Positions 6,828 to 10,927 of a stretch of DNA of 10,927 nucleotides are shown piece after piece (the stretch's first letter is position 1; every line of letters begins with the position of its first letter). Location of the stretch: contig CAMJPH010000082.1 of NCBI GenBank assembly GCA_946407715.1, positions 1-10,927 of the forward strand. Reading direction: 5' to 3'. A program made the position numbers and the translations under genes. Below the pieces are notes generated by a model. That model saw nothing but the letters and a program-made list of their open reading frames with translations. It was not told where the DNA came from and searched no databases. The DNA is from an uncultured Bacteroidales bacterium. GTDB taxonomy: Bacteria > Bacteroidota > Bacteroidia > Bacteroidales > WCHB1-69.

Positions 6828-7325
6828 ATGAACAAATTCAAAGAAATCTTCGGGTACGCACTCGGCTTCGTGCTGTTTGTGGTGCTGATTCCCGTAATCA
6901 TGTGGCTCTGTTCTGGTCGGCCCGCCACAGATGTCAATACCGCACAAGTCATCATCACGTTAATTCTCGCTGTAGTAGGCTTGGTGTTAAGCATCTGGGC
7001 CATCGTCTATATGCGTCGCGTGGGCGACGGCAACCCGATGGACGCCTTCGGTCACGAGGTTGCCCCGCGCACCAAACACCTGATGACCGACGGTCCCTAC
7101 CGTCTCAGCCGCAACCCGATGCTGACCGGTATATTCGTCTATCTGATAGGCTGTTGCCTCTGGTTGTGGACTTGGCAGTCGGTGGTGGTGTTCTTAGTAT
7201 TCGTAGCCATCATGCTCGTGCAAGTACGCACCGAAGAAGACCGTCTCCGCCGCGACTTCGGCGATGAGTACGAGGAGTATTGCAAGAAGGTGGGAAGGTT
7301 TTGGCCGTTTAAGGTGAAGTTTTAG
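6828..7325 (+). CDS. isoprenylcysteine carboxyl methyltransferase (ICMT/PEMT)-family membrane protein
   Basis: Protein of 165 residues with four or so membrane helices (about 8-28, 40-62, 98-113, 117-132). The family's cofactor-binding region is clear: GPYRLSRNPM at residues 89-98 and TEEDRLRRDFGDEYEEYCK at about 135-153, ending VGRFWPF. These residues bind S-adenosylmethionine at the cytoplasmic face in this family, which methylates membrane-associated small molecules or protein termini; bacterial members are mostly uncharacterised. The length is normal for the bacterial single-domain type. No TAnnTTTG box is evident in the 67 bases upstream, so it may depend on read-through from the hydrolase gene despite the hairpin element between them. 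The final DUF1295-like gene in the window ends with a related motif (VPRFFPG). Confidence 0.9.
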   Translation: MNKFKEIFGYALGFVLFVVLIPVIMWLCSGRPATDVNTAQVIITLILAVVGLVLSIWAIVYMRRVGDGNPMDAFGHEVAPRTKHLMTDGPYRLSRNPMLTGIFVYLIGCCLWLWTWQSVVVFLVFVAIMLVQVRTEEDRLRRDFGDEYEEYCKKVGRFWPFKVKF

Positions 7326-7336
7326 TACCATTATCG

Positions 7337-7423
7337 GTGTCTTTTATTCTCCGCAATGAAAACATCCGCAACGCCATCGAACAGATGGGAAACAAGGATC
7401 AGAAGGTGTGGATGTTTATATAG
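7337..7423 (+). pseudogene. coding-like remnant upstream of the ATPase gene
   Basis: An open frame from about 7337 (GTG) to the TAG at 7421-7423 encodes a natural-looking tail (RNENIRNAIEQMGNKDQKVW plus MFI). It has no ATG in frame and no recognisable domain. Its base composition is GC-richer and like the surrounding genes, unlike the AT-rich block that starts immediately after it. It could be the surviving end of a gene disrupted when the ATPase/HNH block arrived. I do not recognise the parent family. Confidence 0.35.
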
Positions 7424-7425
7424 GA

Positions 7426-7456
7426 TTTATTCCAACCAAAGAAAAGTGTATCTTTG
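7426..7456 (+). promoter_or_regulatory. Bacteroidota-type promoter for the ATPase-HNH operon
   Basis: TATCTTTG (TAnnTTTG) at 7449-7456 with a -33-like TTTA at 7426-7429, spacing 19. It leaves an untranslated leader of about 115-120 bases before the ATG at 7580, longer than at the other promoters here. The leader is AT-rich and shows no clear strong hairpin. Confidence 0.55.
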
Positions 7457-7579
7457 CAATTTGAAATATCCAAAACTGAATGACGAGAAGCAGACTATCC
7501 AAACTGTCAAGAAAGTGGCTTAGAGCAACGACAATAAAACGAAACAGACTTCTATAAATAAAAACTAACCGATATTATT

Positions 7580-8770
7580 ATGAATTACTTCATCAAAAAC
7601 ATCCATATCAACAAATTGTTCCATCTGGAGAACTTTGACATCCCGATTGCAGACGCGAAGTATCCGCATCTTATCATTACGGGAAAGAATGGGAGCGGAA
7701 AAACAGTGCTGTTGAATGCTATCGCCAACCTTTTGGAACAATTACCAAACGATAAGGATGTTGAAGTCATGCTAAGAGGCATCAATTCGTTGCAAGAGCG
7801 AGAGTACGAAATCGACAATGTCAATAATTATGGTTATACTGGAAACAGTATCAAATGCGTCATCTCCAGTATAGCATATATTGTACAGCAATACAAGAAA
7901 GGGGATTTCATCATGGCTCTTTATCAGGCTGACCGTCACGTCAAAATGATAGAACCGGATTCACCTCAAAAGCCACTGGTGGGAGATGTCAGTAACGTAC
8001 GCGAAACAGTTTCTGACCAATTTATCAAGTTTCTTGTGGACCTGAAGTTTCAGGAGTTACTGGCCATCAGCGATCAGAATAAGGAACGTGAACAATCTAT
8101 AAAGTCTTGGTTCAAAGATTTTGAATCAGTGCTTAAAGGTATCTTCTTGAATGATGATTTGAGGTTGGATTTTGATCAGGAGAACAAGTATTCATTCAAG
8201 ATAGTGCTGGGAGAACAAAAATTCGGTTTTAATGAAATGTCCGATGGTTTCAAAGCTGCTATCAATATCGTTTCCGATCTGATTTTGAAAATGCAGCATG
8301 GGAGTAAACTATCTGATGCATACAAAAAGGAGGGCATTGTCTTGATTGACGAGATTGAAACTCATTTGCATCTTGAATTGCAACGGGTTATCATGCCATT
8401 CTTGACAAAGACATTCCCCAACATCCAATTTATTGTCACCACCCATTCCCCGTTCGTTTTGAATTCAATGCCAGATGCTGTTGCGTTTGATTTGGAACAC
8501 AGGAAAGTGTTGGATAATTTGACTGAATACTCATACGAATCGCTGGCAGAAGGGTATTTCGGCGTTAGAACACCCTCGAGTTATGCCGAAATGCAGTTGG
8601 GGACACTAAAAAGTTTGCTCGAAAAAAAGATATTGACGGATGCCGACAAGGTGGCAATCAGACAATTGAAATCCGAATTTGAAAAAATTTCCGAAACAGC
8701 CTCCCCTTTGATTGTCGGCGGCTTTCGTCAGTTAATGATCCAAAACTCAGATAAACTCAAGAACCTGTAA
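7580..8770 (+). CDS. AAA (ABC-type, AAA_21-like) ATPase, putative Septu PtuA-like component
   Basis: Protein of 396 residues, soluble. Walker A GKNGSGKT at residues 35-42; a signature-like MSDGFKAA at 220-227; Walker B IVLIDE with Asp 257 and Glu 258, followed by ETHLHLELQ; and the H-loop VTTHSPF with His 289. This order is that of SMC/ABC-type ATPases of the AAA_21/AAA_15 group used in many defence systems (PtuA, OLD, retron effectors). The segment between Walker A and the signature is short (about 175 residues) with no long coiled coil. An HNH nuclease gene starts four bases after the stop, which is the Septu (PtuA-PtuB) arrangement; in that system the ATPase complex regulates the nuclease. 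No reverse transcriptase is present, which argues against a retron Ec78-type unit. AT-rich base use sets it apart from flanking genes. The ATPase call is firm; the Septu assignment is inference from pairing. Confidence 0.9.
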   Translation: MNYFIKNIHINKLFHLENFDIPIADAKYPHLIITGKNGSGKTVLLNAIANLLEQLPNDKDVEVMLRGINSLQEREYEIDNVNNYGYTGNSIKCVISSIAYIVQQYKKGDFIMALYQADRHVKMIEPDSPQKPLVGDVSNVRETVSDQFIKFLVDLKFQELLAISDQNKEREQSIKSWFKDFESVLKGIFLNDDLRLDFDQENKYSFKIVLGEQKFGFNEMSDGFKAAINIVSDLILKMQHGSKLSDAYKKEGIVLIDEIETHLHLELQRVIMPFLTKTFPNIQFIVTTHSPFVLNSMPDAVAFDLEHRKVLDNLTEYSYESLAEGYFGVRTPSSYAEMQLGTLKSLLEKKILTDADKVAIRQLKSEFEKISETASPLIVGGFRQLMIQNSDKLKNL

Positions 8771-8774
8771 GATA

Positions 8775-9419
8775 ATGATTAGAGTAAAGAAAAGTCATAA
8801 CGCGCCATCGTCTTTAAATACAACTTCAAGATACGATGGAGAAGATGTTAAACAACAACTGCTCGCAGATCAAAATGACAAATGCTACTTGTGTGAAAGA
8901 AAACGTGACACGGATTTCGAGATAGAGCATCATAAAAGCACACACAATTTTCCAAATTTAGAGCAGGACTGGAACAATCTTTATATGGGGTGTGGCTATT
9001 GCAATAAAAAGAAGTCGGATTCTTTCGACAACACCCTTGTGCCAAAAGATTGCAACATAGAGGATGAAATCGAGCATTTTATTGATTTTGCAAACAAAAA
9101 AGCAGTCTTTTTGTCAAAAATCAACGATGAACAACATAACGAAACCACAGAATTGTTGAGTAGGATTTACAATGGTACTAATAAACTAAGAACAACTAAA
9201 GAGGAACGCTTTTTCGAGCAAGCAGTAAGTGTTATGAATAGGTTCACAGATTTGGTTATGAAGTATCAGGAATCTCCAACACCTGAAACCGAAAAAGCCG
9301 TCAGAGATGAATTATCTATCACGAAAGAGCTGTTGGGCTTCAAGTATTGGATTATTAAAAGAGACCAGACTTTGAGCCAAGTCTTTGCTGCTGATATCAT
9401 TTGGAATAAAACGGCATGA
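8775..9419 (+). CDS. HNH endonuclease, putative Septu PtuB-like effector
   Basis: Protein of 214 residues. The N-terminal start MIRVKKSHNAPSSL resembles the opening of the TIGR02646/PtuB-type family. The ββα-metal HNH core is visible: CYLC (Cys 37, Cys 40), EIEHH (Glu 51, His 52, His 53), WNNLYMGC (Asn 68, Cys 73) and GYCNKKKS (Cys 76), so two CxxC pairs bind structural zinc and His 52/53 would be catalytic. The remaining 130 residues are charged and helical, presumably for contact with the ATPase. In Septu, the PtuB nuclease degrades DNA upon phage infection under control of PtuA. The four-base gap from the ATPase stop implies one operon and coupled translation. It is the most AT-rich gene in the window. 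Fold is well supported; the defence role is inferred. Confidence 0.88.
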   Translation: MIRVKKSHNAPSSLNTTSRYDGEDVKQQLLADQNDKCYLCERKRDTDFEIEHHKSTHNFPNLEQDWNNLYMGCGYCNKKKSDSFDNTLVPKDCNIEDEIEHFIDFANKKAVFLSKINDEQHNETTELLSRIYNGTNKLRTTKEERFFEQAVSVMNRFTDLVMKYQESPTPETEKAVRDELSITKELLGFKYWIIKRDQTLSQVFAADIIWNKTA

Positions 9420-9433
9420 TCAGGTAATACAGA

Positions 9434-9511
9434 ATGATTTCCAAAATGTCTTCCCTCCTCTCCGATGTAGTCAGCCCCGAACGCGACGAGCGTATCAAGA
9501 AGGTCAAATAA
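9434..9511 (+). pseudogene. short coding-like remnant or small ORF between HNH and transporter genes
   Basis: ATG at 9434 to TAA at 9509-9511 encodes 25 residues (MISKMSSLLSDVVSPERDER, then IKKVK). It returns to GC-rich, third-position-GC codons immediately after the AT-rich HNH gene, so it resembles the tail of a host gene rather than a new small gene. It ends 17 bases before the transporter start. The parent family is not recognised. It could also be a real small leader-like ORF translationally linked to the transporter. Confidence 0.35.
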
Positions 9512-9528
9512 CCCTAAACCCCTAACCC

Positions 9529-10509
9529 ATGTTCCTCGGTGAGCTGATATCTCTTTTCGTCGCCCTTTCGTGGACTGCCACCGCCCTTTTCGCGGAGGTG
9601 GGCTCGAAACGTATGGGCTCGCTGCCGTTCAATACGATACGGATGACAATGTCGCTGTGCTTCCTCGTCCTCACCCTTTGGTTGGTGATGGGCGTCCCCT
9701 ACCCGCGCTACGCCGACGGCGGCACGTGGGGCTGGCTGCTGCTCTCGGGCGTGGTCGGCTACGTCATCGGCGACTACTGCCTGATGCAGGGCTACATCCA
9801 CATCGGGTCGCGCTTCGGCCAGCTCTTCATGACCCTTTCGGCCCCTACGGCGGCACTCACGGGACGGATCCTCCTCGGCGAGCAGATGCGCCCGGTCGCC
9901 ATCCTCGGAATGGTGGTTACCTTGAGCGGCATTGCCCTGTCTATTCTCTCGAAAAACGATGATTCGGAGCATCACGGACTGCATTTCAAGCTGCCCGCGA
10001 AGGGTATCTTCTACGCGGCGATGGCCGGTGTCTGCCAAGGTTTCGGTCTGGTACTCAGCAAGATGGGACTCCAACACTACGATATGGTGCTCACGGCCCT
10101 CAATATCTCCCAAGACGCGGTTTTTGAGGGGGCGTTGCTGCCGTTGCCTGTCAGCATCTGCGTGCCCTTCGCCGCCACTACCATCCGCGCCTACATCGGG
10201 TTGGCGGGCTTCTTCCTGTCGTTGATGCTGTTCAGCAAGGACGGTTTGGCGAAGTTGCGCAGCGCCGTCCGCGACCGTAAGGCAATGTGGTGCGTGTTCG
10301 CCTCCACCATCTTCGGACCGTTCATCGGGGTCAGCGCGTCGCTGTTGGCCACGATGTACACCTCCGCGGGCATCGCGCAGACCATCTTCGCCCTCACGCC
10401 CATCCTCATCATCGCCCCGGCGGCCATCCTGTTCCACCAGAAAGTCACCGCCCGAGAGGTAATCGGTGCTGTCATCAGCGTGGTGGGGGTGTGTCTGTTC
10501 TTCGTATAG
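9529..10509 (+). CDS. EamA/DMT superfamily transporter
   Basis: Integral membrane protein of 326 residues with about ten hydrophobic helices in two repeats of five, the layout of the drug/metabolite transporter superfamily. Typical pieces are the start LISLFVALSWTATALFAEVG with conserved small residues, VVGYVIGDYCLMQGYIHIGS, LSAPTAALTGRILLGEQMRP at the end of the first EamA repeat, and ALTPILIIAPAAILFHQKVT with the matching position in the second repeat, followed by the last helix VIGAVISVVGVCLFFV. A charged hydrophilic loop (about 142-155, KNDDSEHHG) separates the repeats. Such proteins export or import small metabolites; the substrate is unknown. No promoter is obvious directly upstream. 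A pseudo-hydrolase lies 32 bases downstream. Confidence 0.92.
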   Translation: MFLGELISLFVALSWTATALFAEVGSKRMGSLPFNTIRMTMSLCFLVLTLWLVMGVPYPRYADGGTWGWLLLSGVVGYVIGDYCLMQGYIHIGSRFGQLFMTLSAPTAALTGRILLGEQMRPVAILGMVVTLSGIALSILSKNDDSEHHGLHFKLPAKGIFYAAMAGVCQGFGLVLSKMGLQHYDMVLTALNISQDAVFEGALLPLPVSICVPFAATTIRAYIGLAGFFLSLMLFSKDGLAKLRSAVRDRKAMWCVFASTIFGPFIGVSASLLATMYTSAGIAQTIFALTPILIIAPAAILFHQKVTAREVIGAVISVVGVCLFFV

Positions 10510-10541
10510 AATTTTCTGATCAATTCTCAAATATTGACCTT

Positions 10542-10634
10542 ATGGACTTTCACGTTTACGGCGAACTTCTTTAAGGGAAGCTCTTGCTGTTGAACGGTCA
10601 TTCGGAAGAGGTGGTCCGTAACATCAAGAAATAA
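10542..10634 (+). pseudogene. collapsed alpha/beta hydrolase paralogue
   Basis: From the ATG at 10542 the frame reads MDFHVYGELL, stop, GKLLLLNGHSEEVVRNIKK, stop. The first seven residues match the start of the hydrolase at 6020 (MDFHIYG), and the bases just before the start (ATTGACCT) match too. The part after the internal TAA (10572-10574) resembles that protein's C-terminal HGQLLLDHPEEVAKRVE. About 210 codons between the two ends, including the nucleophile and cap, are gone. This is best explained as a duplicate or related gene that lost its centre by deletion. No product is expected beyond ten residues. Confidence 0.6.
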
Positions 10635-10766
10635 CCTAAATTCCTTTCGCATGCCCGCTGGTCAGGAAATATGCAACATGTCCCTTCTCCCGCCACCGAC
10701 ACAATTCCTATTGCTGTGTTTCGCTCCATAAAGAGCATTGCAAGTTTTCACTTGTCGTTACGGCAT

Positions 10767-10927
10767 TCACATTTTGTATTTTTTGCCGGGAAAGAAACGC
10801 GGAACGCTCTGGCAGTATTTCTCATATTCCGGATACTTTCCGCCGCTGATCTCTTCCGCCAGAGACGAACTTCCCTGGAACAGGACCACCAACAGCAGCG
10901 CACCGATCACGCTCCAGTTGAGAATGC
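10767..10927 (-). CDS. DUF1295 / steroid 5-alpha-reductase-like membrane protein, C-terminal part
   Basis: The last 53 codons of a gene that enters from the right edge on the - strand and ends at TGA 10769-10767. The piece holds one hydrophobic helix (NWSVIGALLLVVLFQGSS) and the family's characteristic end: EEISGGKYPEYEKYCQSVPR then FFPGKKYKM. In DUF1295 proteins this corresponds to the conserved C-terminal cofactor-binding helix and tail of the 5-alpha-reductase/ICMT-like fold. The N-terminus, promoter and most of the membrane domain are outside the window. It converges on the decayed hydrolase. Function is unknown; an oxidoreductase or methyltransferase-like role on a lipid is possible. Confidence 0.82.
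   Translation of the reverse strand, partial: ILNWSVIGALLLVVLFQGSSSLAEEISGGKYPEYEKYCQSVPRFFPGKKYKM

Noticed and set aside
7424..7579. Possible retron msr-msd RNA upstream of the ATPase/HNH pair
   Set aside because: The leader shows no strong inverted repeats, and no reverse transcriptase gene is nearby, so a retron Ec78-type arrangement is not supported.
9514..10530. 338-codon open frame on the - strand opposite the transporter
   Set aside because: Its translation is highly charged, rich in Arg/Glu/Asp/His with no domain, as expected from the antisense of a GC-rich membrane-protein gene. The + strand encodes a clear ten-helix EamA protein.
10598..10729. 43-residue - strand open frame before the DUF1295 gene end
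   Set aside because: No domain, no promoter or ribosome-binding signal, and it overlaps the decayed hydrolase; probably chance.
10741..10754. CAAGT-TTTC-ACTTG inverted repeat after the DUF1295 stop as a terminator
   Set aside because: Only a five-base, AT-containing stem and no following T-run in the direction of transcription; too weak to call.

Overview
The window looks like chromosomal DNA from a Bacteroidota member, probably order Bacteroidales. The evidence is several promoters with the Bacteroidota -7 box TAnnTTTG (4027-4034 on -, 4152-4159, 5251-5258 and 7449-7456 on +), weak Shine-Dalgarno sequences, two lipoproteins with an N-terminal lipobox, a head-GIN (DUF2807) protein, and an MBOAT/SGNH acetylation operon of a type seen in this group. 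Genus cannot be told from the sequence alone.

Layout. (1) Positions 1-3998, - strand: a tightly overlapping three-gene operon. It encodes a membrane-anchored SGNH hydrolase (2487-3998), a second secreted SGNH hydrolase with a similar C-terminal half (1198-2508) and an MBOAT O-acyltransferase that runs off the left edge (1-1201). Together they look like a machine that moves acetyl groups across the inner membrane and places them on an envelope or secreted glycan. (2) 3999-4186: divergent intergenic region with promoters facing both ways and a perfect-period heptamer tandem repeat. (3) 4187-7325, + strand: a small lipoprotein, a two-TM STM3941-like protein, a DUF2807 lipoprotein built of six SGAS rungs, an alpha/beta hydrolase, a dispersed-type hairpin element, and an ICMT/PEMT-family membrane methyltransferase. 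(4) 7424-9420: an AT-rich block holding an AAA ATPase and an HNH endonuclease four bases apart, with their own promoter. This pair matches the architecture of Septu (PtuA/PtuB) anti-phage systems. It is bordered on both sides by short, GC-richer coding-like fragments. (5) 9529-10509: an EamA/DMT transporter. (6) 10542-10634: the collapsed remains of a second alpha/beta hydrolase, apparently a paralogue of the one at 6020. (7) 10767-10927, - strand: the C-terminus of a DUF1295 / steroid 5-alpha-reductase-like membrane protein.

The most interesting element is the putative Septu-like ATPase/HNH pair, which looks like horizontally acquired cargo in an otherwise housekeeping or accessory envelope region. 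The decayed hydrolase and small coding remnants show that this stretch has undergone repeated insertion and deletion. No tRNA, rRNA, CRISPR array, transposase or integrase was seen.
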